From Halopseudomonas formosensis (GTDB taxonomy: Bacteria; Pseudomonadota; Gammaproteobacteria; Pseudomonadales; Pseudomonadaceae), in contig NZ_FOYD01000002.1 in assembly GCF_900115905.1 (NCBI RefSeq), positions 310,001 to 374,000 on the forward strand: a DNA stretch of 64,000 nt. Reading direction: 5' to 3'. This document shows positions 1 to 8,864 of the stretch, piece after piece. Position 1 is the first letter of the stretch; every line of letters starts with the position of its first letter. Position numbers and translations under genes: made by a program. Under the pieces are notes generated by a model. The model searched no databases, was not told the DNA's origin, and saw nothing but the letters and a program-made list of their open reading frames with translations.

Positions 1-629
1 AACGTCTGATCGAGCTCTACGAGGCCGCCGGTGTGACTCGGGACCGGGTGCTGATCAAGATCGCCGCCACCTGGGAGGGCATCCAGGCCGCAGCCGAGCT
101 GGAGCGCCGAGGTATCCAGTGCAACCTGACTTTGCTGTTTTCCTTCGCCCAGGCCCAGGCCTGTGCCGATGCGGGGGTGTTCCTGATCTCGCCCTTTGTC
201 GGTCGCATTTACGACTGGTACAAGGCGCAGGAGGGTCGTGACTACCAGGGCGCGGAGGACCCGGGCGTGCAATCGGTGTCACGCATCTTCCGCTATTACA
301 AGCAGCACATGTACGCGACCGTGGTGATGGGCGCGAGCTTCCGCAATCTCGGTCAGATCGAGGCGCTGTGCGGTTGCGATCGTCTGACCATCAGCCCCGC
401 CCTGCTCCAGCAACTGGCCGCCGAGCCGGGGCCTCTGGCGCCCGCTGCGCAGCTGAGCGCGCAATGCGATGACAGTCGTCAGGTACTGGATGAGGCCGCG
501 TTCCGCTGGGCGCACAACGAGGACGCCATGGCTACCGAGAAACTGGCCGAGGGCATCCGGGCCTTCGCGGTGGATCAGCGCCGCCTCGAACAACTGCTCA
601 AGGAGCGGGCTGGTTCAGCAGTCGTCTGA
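1..629 (+). CDS. tal: Transaldolase, 3' part (5' end outside window)
   Basis: Transaldolase of the non-oxidative pentose phosphate pathway, which moves a dihydroxyacetone unit between sugar phosphates in the cytoplasm. The reading frame is already open at base 3 and runs to the stop at 627-629, so the start lies upstream of the window. The visible part matches the TalB class closely: the Schiff-base lysine lies in [11 protein letters not shown], followed by [19 protein letters not shown] and [13 protein letters not shown], then the C-terminal [12 protein letters not shown] helix. The last 15 bases overlap the 3' end of the convergent STAS gene. Identification is secure. Confidence 0.95.
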   Translation, partial: RLIELYEAAGVTRDRVLIKIAATWEGIQAAAELERRGIQCNLTLLFSFAQAQACADAGVFLISPFVGRIYDWYKAQEGRDYQGAEDPGVQSVSRIFRYYKQHMYATVVMGASFRNLGQIEALCGCDRLTISPALLQQLAAEPGPLAPAAQLSAQCDDSRQVLDEAAFRWAHNEDAMATEKLAEGIRAFAVDQRRLEQLLKERAGSAVV

Positions 630-1118
630 TTCGGTATCGCCTTCGAGGCTGGTCACCAGATCGACAAAGGCGTTGCGGTTATGCTCGTTGAGGTCCATCA
701 GCAGACGATGGGCCTCCAGCACGCGGGCGCGGACCTGCTCCTCGGACAGCGTCTGGGGTGGCAGATCCTGAAGCTCGGCATCGGTGGGGGTGGTTTCGGC
801 CACTATGTTGAATATCTGCTCGAAACCCATGCTCTGCAGCAGGCGAAGCATGTCCTGCTGGGTGGACACCAGGGTGGGCAGCAGGCCGACCCTTTCCCGG
901 GACAGGATCGACAGCTTGGCCAGTAACCCCAGGGAGGTACTGTCTATGTTATCGGTCTCGGTCAGATCGATGACAATCGACTTGAAATGCAGTGCACTGA
1001 CGATCTTCTCGATGTAGGCATCCAGCGCGGCACACAGGGTCAGGCGCACGTCACCAAGAAACTTGAGTACGAAAGTACCATCGGATTCGGCAAACTGAAT
1101 CCTGCCAGTGGTCATCAT
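615..1118 (-). CDS. rssC: STAS-domain anti-sigma factor antagonist
   Basis: A 167-residue STAS protein of the anti-anti-sigma type. Residues about 1-110 form the STAS fold; the segment [21 protein letters not shown] has the usual Asp-Ser-Thr-Ser site, where a serine is phosphorylated by an anti-sigma kinase and dephosphorylated by a PP2C partner. About 50 acidic residues follow the domain, a longer tail than minimal SpoIIAA-like proteins have. The start overlaps the stop of the upstream response-regulator phosphatase by 4 bases (ATGA), so the two are translationally coupled and very likely a partner-switching pair. The symbol follows the equivalent P. aeruginosa pair beside tal and is less certain than the family. 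No anti-sigma kinase is encoded nearby. Confidence 0.8.
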   Translation of the reverse strand: MMTTGRIQFAESDGTFVLKFLGDVRLTLCAALDAYIEKIVSALHFKSIVIDLTETDNIDSTSLGLLAKLSILSRERVGLLPTLVSTQQDMLRLLQSMGFEQIFNIVAETTPTDAELQDLPPQTLSEEQVRARVLEAHRLLMDLNEHNRNAFVDLVTSLEGDTESDDC

Positions 1119-2311
1119 TCCGGGTTCCTGCTCAACAGCAAAACTGAGATATCGTCCGGCATCACCTTCGCCTCTGCCATGCCCAACAGTCCCATGAGTC
1201 TGGAGAGGTCACCGCCAGCCTGCTCCACCAGCAGCGGCAGATTGTCTTCCTTCTCCTTCAGGGTAGTCCCTGCCACACAATCCAGCACGCCATCGGAACA
1301 GAGCGTCAGGGAGAAGCGACTCGGCAGCGGTATCTCGTGGTTCTCGTATTCCGCGTCGTCGAACAGACCGACCGGACGTCCTTTTCCCTGGAGATAGCGG
1401 GCCTTGCCATCAGCCACCAGAATGGGCAGGGGCAGATGCCCGCCGATGCTGTAGGTCAGGGTCTGGCGCTGCTCGTCGATGACGCCACCGAGCATGGTGA
1501 CGTGCTTGCCCAGCCGGCAACTGATCAGACTGCGGTTGATGTGATCCATCACGTCCGAGGGCCGGAAAGCGATGGGGCCCTGCTCCTGCACCTTGCGCTG
1601 CTCGTACAGCAGGCGGGTGGTCATGAACTTCAGCAGAACGGTCACGAAGGCGGAGGAGGCCCCATGCCCGGATACGTCCGCCAGATAGAAGCCCAGCTGG
1701 GTATCGGATATGCGGAAGTAGTCGACGAAGTCACCGGACAGGTAGAGAGAGGGGATGATGCGGTGCTCGAACAGAAACTCGCCGCTGGACCAGGGGGTCG
1801 CCGGGAGCATGTTCAGCTGGACCTGGCGCCCTGCGGCCTGGTCATCGCGAAGCTCTCGCAGGTGGTTCTCCAGCTCCAGGTTGGCCTGTTCCAGGCGTTC
1901 GCGGATGCGCTGGTTCTCGTTACGCAGGCGTGCGCGATCAAGCGAGCGGCGAACCGCGTGCTCGAGCACCTCGAGGTCATCCTGGGGGCGTATCAGATAG
2001 TCACTGGCGCCCTGACGCAGGGCCTGCACCACTTCGCTCATCACCCCGTTGGCGGATATCACTATGGCGGGCGTTTCCGGCCCCTGTTCGCCAATGCGGG
2101 TCAGCAGGTCGATGCCGCTCATGCAGGCATCCTCGATCTGCAGGTCGCAGAGCACCAGTGCCGGGCGCTGACGCGCCATCAGCGCGAGCCCATCCCGTGC
2201 GGTGCTGGCCTGCAACACCTCAAAGCCGCACTGTTCAAGATGAATCGCTATGCTGTGACGAACCTTGTCGTCGTCATCGATAACCAGCAAAGTAGTGCCG
2301 GGACGCTGCAT
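1115..2311 (-). CDS. rssB: Response regulator with SpoIIE/PP2C phosphatase output
   Basis: A 398-residue protein: REC receiver (about 1-125, acidic pocket DDDD at 12-15, phosphoacceptor Asp56 in LVLCDLQI), a coiled-coil linker (about 130-165) and a SpoIIE-type Mn/Mg-dependent PP2C phosphatase. The phosphatase metal ligands are visible in SGDFVDYF, LADVSGHG and LCSDGVLD. By family logic, phosphorylation of the receiver switches on dephosphorylation of the downstream STAS protein, to which it is coupled by a 4-base overlap. The start is ATG at 2311 with AGGGAA about 5 bases upstream. Similar proteins in Pseudomonas have been tied to RpoS or swarming control; the target here cannot be read from the sequence. 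Confidence 0.85.
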   Translation of the reverse strand: MQRPGTTLLVIDDDDKVRHSIAIHLEQCGFEVLQASTARDGLALMARQRPALVLCDLQIEDACMSGIDLLTRIGEQGPETPAIVISANGVMSEVVQALRQGASDYLIRPQDDLEVLEHAVRRSLDRARLRNENQRIRERLEQANLELENHLRELRDDQAAGRQVQLNMLPATPWSSGEFLFEHRIIPSLYLSGDFVDYFRISDTQLGFYLADVSGHGASSAFVTVLLKFMTTRLLYEQRKVQEQGPIAFRPSDVMDHINRSLISCRLGKHVTMLGGVIDEQRQTLTYSIGGHLPLPILVADGKARYLQGKGRPVGLFDDAEYENHEIPLPSRFSLTLCSDGVLDCVAGTTLKEKEDNLPLLVEQAGGDLSRLMGLLGMAEAKVMPDDISVLLLSRNPE

Positions 2312-2438
2312 ATATTCCCTACGTCTCTACCGCAAGCCTGGCTGAGCTCGTCGGCCACAGGGGTTTATCAGAAGTCAGGACGGCCTGACTTTGCCAAGGG
2401 GCAGACATTACTCCCATCCGCCCCGGCAGGCAACCTGC

Positions 2439-3164
2439 CTAGAAGTCATCCTCGACCAGCCCGTCCCTGACCTTGAACTCGCGGTTCTGCAACCAGGCAT
2501 TGCGGATGAAACGGTACTTGTCCCCACGAATCAGACGTTCCTGGGACAGCAATCCGGCCCGGGTATCCACCACATCCACGCCGGTTGCGGTGTTGCGGCT
2601 GGGCACATGATCCATCTGACTGCGGTAGCTGTAGCCAGCCAGGCCGTCCGCCGCCCGTCCGCCGGCATCGCGAACCGTACTGGGGCCGAAGAACGGCAGC
2701 ATGACAAAGGGGCCGCTGTCCACGCCCCAGGCACCGAGCGTCTGACCGAAGTCCTCGTCGTTGCGCTGCAGCCCCATGCGGGTGGCGACATCGAAGACGC
2801 CGACCACGCCAATGGTGGTGTTGAGCAGGAAGCGCGCCGTATCGATACCCGCATCGCGCATCTTGCCCTGCAGAAGGTTGTTGACCAGGTTTTTCGGCTC
2901 GCCCAGGTTGTTGAAGACGTTGGTCACGCCATCATTCAGAAACTGCGGCATGACCTTGTCGTAGCCCCTGGCGACGGGCCTGAGCGCATAGGTGTCCAGG
3001 GTGTCATTGAAACGGAAGACCGCACGGTTGACCGGCTCCCAGGGGTCCGGGTTGTACAGCTCCTCTGCATCATAGTCGTCTTCGACTGCCGCCACCGAGG
3101 TGGCCATGGACAGTGCGAGCATCCCGGTCAGCAGACCGCTGGCGGTGGCGTGCAGTAATCTCAT
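2439..3164 (-). CDS. mlaA: MlaA/VacJ outer-membrane lipid asymmetry protein
   Basis: MlaA is the outer-membrane donut protein of the Mla pathway, which removes phospholipids mislocalised to the outer leaflet. The 241-residue product has an N-terminal signal peptide (about 1-26) and the family landmarks DPWEPVNRAVFRFND, FLNNTTIGVVGVFDVA-like and DFGQTLGAWGV. E. coli MlaA is a lipoprotein, but no cysteine follows the signal peptide here (cleavage most likely after SVAA), so this protein should be held by its own helices and porin partners rather than by lipid. The mlaFEDCB transporter genes are not in the window. It is divergent from the DUF4404 gene. Confidence 0.9.
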   Translation of the reverse strand: MRLLHATASGLLTGMLALSMATSVAAVEDDYDAEELYNPDPWEPVNRAVFRFNDTLDTYALRPVARGYDKVMPQFLNDGVTNVFNNLGEPKNLVNNLLQGKMRDAGIDTARFLLNTTIGVVGVFDVATRMGLQRNDEDFGQTLGAWGVDSGPFVMLPFFGPSTVRDAGGRAADGLAGYSYRSQMDHVPSRNTATGVDVVDTRAGLLSQERLIRGDKYRFIRNAWLQNREFKVRDGLVEDDF

Positions 3165-3348
3165 TGTTCAACACTCTCTGATTATGGGAGGCGGTCTGGA
3201 CACCGCTGGCCGCCAGTATAAAGCAAATCCTGCCCCGCAGAAGGGGCCTGCCCATTGTCAGGGAAGCAATTGCCGCAGACAAGCCACCGGCACTGCAGGC
3301 CCCGGGGAAGGTCTATAGTGTATTCACAGGTATCAGAAGGAGCAGTAC

Positions 3349-3627
3349 ATGCCGGAACAACAGTTACGCGCCCAGTTGGAGGCTTTGCAGCAGACGCTGG
3401 ACGACCCGGAGTTCGATCTGTCTGCCGAGGAACGTCGGTCTCTGGAGGAGCTGGCCAACAATCTGGAGGCCCGCCTGCTGGTCAGCGAGGCCAACGAGGA
3501 GAGTGTGGCCGATCCGAGTCTGGCCGACGGCATCAATCTGTTGGTGGAGGATTTCGCCGAACGCTACCCCACCCTCTCCGCCACCCTGCGCAACGTGGTG
3601 CAGACCCTGTCGAACATGGGTATCTGA
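3349..3627 (+). CDS. DUF4404 family small acidic protein
   Basis: A 92-residue soluble acidic protein of the DUF4404 type, found beside mlaA and queF in pseudomonads. Two amphipathic helical stretches (about 1-50, rich in Glu and Leu, coiled-coil-like) are followed by a more ordered C-terminus with FAERYPTLSATLRNVV. There is no signal peptide or membrane segment. A good ribosome site (AAGGAG, 8 bases before ATG) supports the start. It ends 7 bases before the stop of convergent queF. Function is unknown. Confidence 0.75.
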   Translation: MPEQQLRAQLEALQQTLDDPEFDLSAEERRSLEELANNLEARLLVSEANEESVADPSLADGINLLVEDFAERYPTLSATLRNVVQTLSNMGI

Positions 3628-3634
3628 GACGCGG

Positions 3635-4468
3635 CTATTGCCGCGCAAGCCGCAGATTGTCGGGCATGCCCGGCTGGGTGGAACGCCACGGGTTGATGTC
3701 CAGCCCGCCACGACGCAGGTAGCGTGCATGGACGCTCAGCTCGCAACCCTCACCGAGCAGCCGCTGCAGGTCCAGAAAGATCCGCTCCACGCACTGCTCG
3801 TGGAAGTCGCGGTGCTGACGGAAGGAAACCAGGTACCGCAGCAGGCTGGCCCGGTCGATCGCCGGGCCGCTGTAACTGATCATTACGCTGGCCCAGTCGG
3901 GCTGCCCGGTGACCGGGCAGTTGGATTTGAGCAGGTTGCTGTTGAGGGTCTCGCGCACCTGGCGCGCGCCCGGCAGCAGCCGCAGGAGGCCGGGATCATA
4001 TTCGTAACTGCTGATCCGCACATCCATGTCATCCAGACATTCCCCCGGCAGTCGGGCAATGCCCAGCTGCTGGATCCGATGGGTGTCCTGCACCCGCACC
4101 AATACCGGCGCCTGGGCTGTCACACTGAGGTCGGACTCCAGAGTGCGCAGCACTTCGGCCCGATCGCTGAACACGGTCTGGTTGAAGGAATTCAGATACA
4201 GCTTGAAGGATTTGGACTCGACGATCCGCGAGCTCGGGGTCAATGGAAACACGAACTCCACCACCGCCACTTCCGGCTTGCCCGAGGGAGTCAGCCAGGA
4301 CACCTCATAGCTGTTCCAGACATCGGCACCATGGAACGGCAGACGCTGCGGGTCCAGCCCCAGTCCTTCCCAGATCGGCTGACGCGGGATCGGGTATAGA
4401 AGAGAGGGGGTGTAGATTCCACTGTATTCGCTGGTCTTGCCGAGCGGCGACTGTTCTGCCGGATGCAT
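3635..4468 (-). CDS. queF: NADPH-dependent 7-cyano-7-deazaguanine reductase QueF
   Basis: Reduces the nitrile preQ0 to preQ1 with NADPH in the synthesis of the tRNA wobble base queuosine. The 277-residue length and tandem tunnel-fold layout match the long (E. coli-type) QueF. The motif [15 protein letters not shown] (about 84-98), the catalytic Cys184 in [13 protein letters not shown] with Asp191, and the [10 protein letters not shown] segment are all present. I chose ATG at 4468 over an in-frame start 57 bases upstream because AGGAAGGAG lies 8-9 bases before it and the protein then begins like known family members. Confidence 0.95.
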   Translation of the reverse strand: MHPAEQSPLGKTSEYSGIYTPSLLYPIPRQPIWEGLGLDPQRLPFHGADVWNSYEVSWLTPSGKPEVAVVEFVFPLTPSSRIVESKSFKLYLNSFNQTVFSDRAEVLRTLESDLSVTAQAPVLVRVQDTHRIQQLGIARLPGECLDDMDVRISSYEYDPGLLRLLPGARQVRETLNSNLLKSNCPVTGQPDWASVMISYSGPAIDRASLLRYLVSFRQHRDFHEQCVERIFLDLQRLLGEGCELSVHARYLRRGGLDINPWRSTQPGMPDNLRLARQ

Positions 4469-4536
4469 CTGCGGGTCTCCTTCCTGTGAGCCCGCAAGCA
4501 TACCCGTCCCCTGCCCCGAGGCCAACCGCGGGGGCG

Positions 4537-5313
4537 TCAGTTCCGCAGGCCGACGCCGCGTACCAGCAAGCGATAGCTGAACAGGTACAGGCCCACCACG
4601 AATACCGCCATCAGCCCCAGGGCGATCCCGATATTGATGTCCGATACCCCCAGAATCCCGAAGCGGAAGGCGTTGACCATATGCAGGATAGGGTTGATCA
4701 GTGACACGCCCTGCCAGAAGTCGGGCAGCAGATTGATCGAATAGAACACCCCACCCAGGTAGGTCAGCGGTGTCAGCACGAAGGTCGGGACGATGGAGAT
4801 GTCATCGAAACTGCGGGCGTACACCGCATTGATGAAGCCGCCCAGGGAAAACACCAGCGACGTGAGGAAGACCACCCCTATGGTCAGGGCAATGTGCTGC
4901 ACCTGCAGACGGGTGAAGAACAGCGACATCAGGGTCACTATCAGTCCCACCGCCAATCCGCGAGCGACGCCTCCGAGGGTATAACCCAGAAGAATCACGT
5001 GGGGTGAAACCGGCGCGACCATCAGCTCCTCGATGGAACGCTGGAACTTGGTGCTGAAGAAGCTCGATACCACGTTGGAGTAGCTGTTGGTGATCACCGC
5101 CATCATGATCAGACCAGGCACTATGTAATCGATGTAGGCGAAACCGCCCATGTCGCCGATGCGGTTGCCGATCAGATTGCCGAAGATCACGAAATACAGC
5201 GCCATGGTGATACCCGGCGGCAGCAGCGTCTGCGCCCAGATCCGGGTGAAGCGACGGATTTCCTTGATCAGTATGGTGCAGAATGCTACCCAGCTGTGCC
5301 GCCAGTAATTCAT
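4537..5313 (-). CDS. yadH: ABC-2 type transporter permease (YadH-like)
   Basis: A 258-residue inner-membrane permease with about six membrane segments and the ABC-2 pattern, including the Pxx[15 protein letters not shown] stretch near residue 175. It closely resembles E. coli YadH and forms an exporter with the upstream-encoded ATPase; their genes overlap by 4 bases (ATGA), so the subunits are translationally coupled. The substrate is not established for this family; drug or cell-envelope lipid/polysaccharide export has been proposed for relatives. Confidence 0.88.
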   Translation of the reverse strand: MNYWRHSWVAFCTILIKEIRRFTRIWAQTLLPPGITMALYFVIFGNLIGNRIGDMGGFAYIDYIVPGLIMMAVITNSYSNVVSSFFSTKFQRSIEELMVAPVSPHVILLGYTLGGVARGLAVGLIVTLMSLFFTRLQVQHIALTIGVVFLTSLVFSLGGFINAVYARSFDDISIVPTFVLTPLTYLGGVFYSINLLPDFWQGVSLINPILHMVNAFRFGILGVSDINIGIALGLMAVFVVGLYLFSYRLLVRGVGLRN

Positions 5314-6248
5314 GCGCGTACCGCCTCCTTCTCCGAATTGCCTTCCACCAGTCGAAGGAACAGCTCCTCCAGGCGGTTGCTCTTGTTGCGCAGGCTGAGC
5401 ACCTCGACGCCGCGGGCTGACAGCTCGGCAAACAGCCGGGTCATGCCCTGCTCCCGGTCGACCTGGACCTCCAGGGTATGCTCGTCTATCAGTTCGCAGG
5501 GGTAGCCCTCAAGCTGGGGAGCACCGGCCAGAGCCTCCTTGCAGTCGAGCAGGAAGGTCTCCACCTGCAGCATCTTCAGCAGCGAACGCATGCTGGTGTT
5601 ATGGATGATCTGACCCTTGTCGATGATGGCGATATTGCGGCACAGCTGTTCCGCCTCCTCCAGATAGTGAGTGGTCAGAATGATGGTCACGCCCTGGGCG
5701 TTGATCTCTTCCAGAAACTGCCACATGGAACGGCGGATCTCGATATCCACACCGGCGGTGGGCTCGTCCAGGATCAGCAGGCGAGGTTCGTGGATCAGTG
5801 CCCGGGCAATCATCAGCCGGCGCTTCATGCCCCCCGACAGCATGCGCGAGGGCACATCGCGCTTGTCCCACAGGCTCAGACGGCGCAGATAGTGTTCGGC
5901 GCGCTCCCTGGCCTCGGAGGCAGGAATGCCATAGAACCCGGCCTGGGTGACGAGGATGTCCAGGCACTTCTCGAACTGGCTGAAGTTGAACTCCTGGGGC
6001 ACCACCCCGATGCAGCGCTTTGCGGCCATCAGGTCGGTGTCCAGATCATGCCCGAAGATACTGACCTGACCTTCGCTCTTGGTGACCAGCGAGGACAGGA
6101 TGCCGATGGTAGTGGACTTGCCGGCCCCGTTGGGGCCCAGCAGCGCGAAGAAGTCGCCCTGCTCCACGTCCAGATCCAGCCCCCTCAGGGCCTGCATGCC
6201 GTTGGGATAGGTTTTCCTCAGCCCGCGAATTGTGATTGCTGCCGTCAT
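5310..6248 (-). CDS. yadG: ABC transporter ATP-binding protein (YadG-like)
   Basis: A 312-residue ATPase subunit with Walker A LLGPNGAGKST, signature LSGGMKRRLMIARAL, Walker B LLILDEPTAGVD and H-loop ILTTHYLEEAE. About 80 C-terminal residues with NKSNRLEELFLRLV are typical of the YadG subgroup. I prefer ATG at 6248 (MTAAITIRGLRKTYP, aligned with YadG) to a GTG at 6263, which would add five unmatched residues; ribosome-site support is modest for both. It pairs with the overlapping permease gene. Confidence 0.88.
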   Translation of the reverse strand: MTAAITIRGLRKTYPNGMQALRGLDLDVEQGDFFALLGPNGAGKSTTIGILSSLVTKSEGQVSIFGHDLDTDLMAAKRCIGVVPQEFNFSQFEKCLDILVTQAGFYGIPASEARERAEHYLRRLSLWDKRDVPSRMLSGGMKRRLMIARALIHEPRLLILDEPTAGVDIEIRRSMWQFLEEINAQGVTIILTTHYLEEAEQLCRNIAIIDKGQIIHNTSMRSLLKMLQVETFLLDCKEALAGAPQLEGYPCELIDEHTLEVQVDREQGMTRLFAELSARGVEVLSLRNKSNRLEELFLRLVEGNSEKEAVRA

Positions 6249-6284
6249 GCCATGCCTATACACGATTGATCAACCTTGGGATAT

Positions 6285-6298
6285 GGGGGCGAACCCCC
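6285..6298. repeat. Short G5/C5 hairpin in the yadG-MFS intergenic region
   Basis: GGGGG at 6285-6289 and CCCCC at 6294-6298 flank CGAA, giving a compact 5-bp hairpin in the divergent promoter region. A TTGATCAA palindrome lies nearby at 6266-6273. No function can be assigned; an operator or transcript 5' hairpin are both possible. Confidence 0.3.
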
Positions 6299-6367
6299 CG
6301 GTTTCAAGCCGCCGGAGCAATTACAAATCCACTACAAATGTGACCCGCCAGTCGATTGTGGTCGAGG

Positions 6368-6384
6368 TTGGCCATACGTATGCT
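6368..6384 (+). promoter_or_regulatory. Candidate sigma-54 (-24/-12) promoter for the MFS gene
   Basis: TTGGCCATACGTATGCT has GG at 6370-6371 and GC at 6382-6383 with exactly ten bases between, as RpoN promoters require, and the YTGGC and TGC cores match the consensus. The -12 box lacks the second T of TTGC and the -24 box has C rather than A after TGGC, so it is weaker than the one upstream of torF. It would start transcription about 30 bases before the MFS ATG. Confidence 0.45.
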
Positions 6385-6424
6385 TCGGGCTGACAAGAAT
6401 AACCAGAGTATACGGAGACTCTCC

Positions 6425-7738
6425 ATGTCGCATCTGCCTGATACATCGGCATCTGCCCGCGACGACTTTGCCAGTCGCATCACGCCACGCTACCGGCGTT
6501 GGGCCCTGTTCCTGCTGGTACTGGCCTACACATCCAGCCACGTTGACCGCAATATCGTGGGCATTCTGATAGAACCGCTGAAGGCGGATCTTCTGCTGTC
6601 CGACACCCAGCTGGGCTTCCTGTCGGGAATTGCCTTCGCCCTGTTCTACGCGACTCTGGGTATTCCGATTGCCGTCTGGGCCGACCGTTCCAACCGTCGC
6701 AACATCATCGCCTGGGCCATTGCCACCTGGAGTCTGATGACCGCCCTCTGCGGCATGGCGCAGAACTTCTGGCAGCTGGCGATCGCCCGGGTCGGCGTGG
6801 GTATCGGTGAAGCCGGTTCCAGCCCGCCTTCCCATTCGATGATTTCCGATCTCTATCCCAAGGAAGAACGCTCCAGCGCCATGGCGCTCTACGCCCTGGG
6901 CGTGTACTTCGGCATCATGATCGGCTTTCTGGTCGGCGGTTTCGTCGCCGATGCCTGGGGCTGGCGTGCCGCTTTCTTCATCGTAGGTATTCCCGGCCTG
7001 CTGATCGCCCTGCTGGTGCGCTTCACCATGATAGAGCCGCCGCGCGGATTCGCGGACGGCGTGGCTCCGCCACCCAAGGGCAAGATCAATATCCGCGCCG
7101 GCATGGCCGTACTCTGGCGAGTGCGCACTACCCGTCACGTGGTGATCGGCGTGACCCTGACCGCACTGGTCGGCTATGGCACCATCGTCTGGAACCCGGC
7201 ATTCCTCATGCGCAGCCACGGCCTGAGCCCCACCCAGGTTGGCGTACTGCTGGGGCCGCTGCTGGGCGTTGTAGGCGGTCTGGGTGCCTGGATCGGCGGC
7301 ATCCTCGCCGACCGACTGGCGGCGAAGAACCAGAGCTGGAATGCCTGGATTGTCGGCCTGGCCAAGATCCTGGCGATCCCCTTCATCATCGCCTTCTACA
7401 CCATCGATAATACCTATCTGGCCCTGGCTGCCTATATCCCGGCGGTCTTCCTCGGTGCCTTCTATCTCGGGCCGAGCTTCGCCATGATCCAGAGCCTGAC
7501 GCCCCTGCGCAGTCGTGCCCTGGCGTCGGCGGTGATGTTGCTGGTTCTGAACCTGTTCGGTCTGGGCTTCGGCCCACAGCTGATCGGCCTGACCAGTGAC
7601 CTGATCGGCGGCCTGTATGGCATGGAAAGTCTGCGCTATGCGCTGATTGCCGCTGCCCTGGTGAATATCTGGGCCTGCTGGCACTATTATCTGGCCGGCC
7701 GCACCATCAAGCAGGATACGGCCAACATGGAACCCTGA
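6425..7738 (+). CDS. MFS transporter, Spinster-like
   Basis: A 437-residue major facilitator with twelve predicted membrane helices. The segment SSHVDRNIVGILIEPLKADL in helix 1, the loop 2-3 motif GIPIAVWADRSNRR, and IARVGVGIGEAGSSPPSHSMI in helix 4 are typical of the Spinster/organic-anion subgroup often found next to catabolic or lipid-related genes. ATG at 6425 is chosen because GGAG stands 8 bases upstream and the product then begins just before the first helix. It is transcribed alone, divergently from yadGH, with a candidate sigma-54 promoter upstream. The substrate is unknown. Confidence 0.85.
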   Translation: MSHLPDTSASARDDFASRITPRYRRWALFLLVLAYTSSHVDRNIVGILIEPLKADLLLSDTQLGFLSGIAFALFYATLGIPIAVWADRSNRRNIIAWAIATWSLMTALCGMAQNFWQLAIARVGVGIGEAGSSPPSHSMISDLYPKEERSSAMALYALGVYFGIMIGFLVGGFVADAWGWRAAFFIVGIPGLLIALLVRFTMIEPPRGFADGVAPPPKGKINIRAGMAVLWRVRTTRHVVIGVTLTALVGYGTIVWNPAFLMRSHGLSPTQVGVLLGPLLGVVGGLGAWIGGILADRLAAKNQSWNAWIVGLAKILAIPFIIAFYTIDNTYLALAAYIPAVFLGAFYLGPSFAMIQSLTPLRSRALASAVMLLVLNLFGLGFGPQLIGLTSDLIGGLYGMESLRYALIAAALVNIWACWHYYLAGRTIKQDTANMEP

Positions 7739-7744
7739 GGTACC

Positions 7745-7772
7745 CGGCGGGGCAGCACCGTCTGCCCCGCCG
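7745..7772 (+). terminator. Stem-loop after the MFS gene
   Basis: A perfect 11-bp stem (CGGCGGGGCAG / CTGCCCCGCCG) with a 6-base loop lies just after the MFS stop and before the convergent ZIP gene. No T tract follows on either strand, so it is a stable hairpin that may stop or protect transcripts rather than a textbook intrinsic terminator. Confidence 0.5.
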
Positions 7773-7816
7773 ACCGCTCCGCTCTCCCTTCCCTTCTGCC
7801 GTTTCTCCCTTCCGTC

Positions 7817-8746
7817 CTAGCCCAGCGCCGTATCCAGGAACATCATCACCGCAAACCCGAGCATCAGACCTATGGTGGCGGGTGTCTGATGGCCGTTGCG
7901 GTGGGTCTCGGGAATGACCTCATGGGATACCACGAAGATCATCGCCCCGGCGGCCAGCCCCATGCTGACCGGGTAGGCGATGGCAAAGGCACTGGACATG
8001 CCGACGCCAATCAGAGCGCCCAGGGGCTCCATGAACCCCGACAGCGCGGCAACCAGCACCGCCCTGCCGTGGGTCAGGCCTGTCGCCCGCAGTGCCAGGG
8101 CCACGGCCAGTCCCTCGGGAATATCCTGGATGGAAATGGCGGTCGCCAGGGGCACACCGACATGCATGTCGCCGGCGGAAAACCCCACGCCTATGGCCAT
8201 GCCCTCGGGAATGTTGTGCAGAGTGATGGCCAGCACGAAGAGCCAGACCCGGTTGATACGCGCAAATACCGGCCCATGGGCGCCGCTGACTTCATGCTCA
8301 TGGGGAATGAAACGGTCCAGCCCCAGCATCAGCACCACGCCCAGCCCCAGCCCGAGCACTACGGTGGCGGCACCCGCCATGCTGTTGCCGAAGATGGCCT
8401 CCCCTGCCTCCACGCCTGGCAGGATCAGGGAGAAGGCGCTGGCGGCGAGCATCATGCCGGCGGCAAAACCCAGCATGCTGTCCTGTCGGACACCCGAGAT
8501 ATCCCGGAAGACCAGCGCCAGGCAGGCCCCTGCGGTGGTGGCAAGAAACCCCGCCGAGCCGCCCAGCAGGGCGTAACGCATGTTCAGCACGTTTTCCTGA
8601 CTGATCGCAGTCAGGGTACTCAGCACGACCGCGAGCAGGATCAGCAGCAGGGAGCCGGCAAGCCCGGCAAAGATGAAGGGACTGCGCTGAGCCTGAGTGA
8701 TCCAGGCGGTGCGCAGCTCTACGGCGAGTGATGTTTGCTTGGTCAT
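7817..8746 (-). CDS. ZIP family divalent metal transporter
   Basis: A 309-residue inner-membrane protein of the ZIP (GufA/ZupT-like) family, which imports Zn2+ and related metals. About eight membrane segments are visible, with the binuclear metal site in helix 4 (VLAITLHNIPEGMAIGVGFSAG) and helix 5 (ATAISIQDIPEGLAVALAL); both HNxPEG and QDxPEG signatures are intact. A loop with HEHEVSGAH before helix 4 may bind metal. I use ATG at 8746 because AGGAAG is 5 bases upstream, while a GTG at 8752 sits too close to that site. No Zur-like box was recognised. Confidence 0.88.
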   Translation of the reverse strand: MTKQTSLAVELRTAWITQAQRSPFIFAGLAGSLLLILLAVVLSTLTAISQENVLNMRYALLGGSAGFLATTAGACLALVFRDISGVRQDSMLGFAAGMMLAASAFSLILPGVEAGEAIFGNSMAGAATVVLGLGLGVVLMLGLDRFIPHEHEVSGAHGPVFARINRVWLFVLAITLHNIPEGMAIGVGFSAGDMHVGVPLATAISIQDIPEGLAVALALRATGLTHGRAVLVAALSGFMEPLGALIGVGMSSAFAIAYPVSMGLAAGAMIFVVSHEVIPETHRNGHQTPATIGLMLGFAVMMFLDTALG

Positions 8747-8791
8747 GACCACTTCCTGTCCGGACTCATGGAAAGTCTAACAGATGGACAC

Positions 8792-8819
8792 AAAAAACCC
8801 CGGCCGAGGCCGGGGTTTT
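8792..8819 (-). terminator. Rho-independent terminator of the DUF1302-DUF1329 operon
   Basis: CCCCGGCC and GGCCGGGG pair around a tight loop at 8798-8815, extended by A:T pairs; read on the minus strand the stem is followed by six T residues. It stands 46 bases after the DUF1329 stop and upstream of the ZIP gene. Confidence 0.88.
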
Positions 8820-8864
8820 CATGGGCTTCGGAATGCTCATGCGAGCATCCCGGACGGTCGCCGA

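Noticed and set aside
6332-7684. Minus-strand 450-codon frame opposite the MFS gene
   Set aside because: The plus-strand product has twelve convincing membrane helices and MFS motifs; the minus-strand translation is hydrophilic and compositionally odd.
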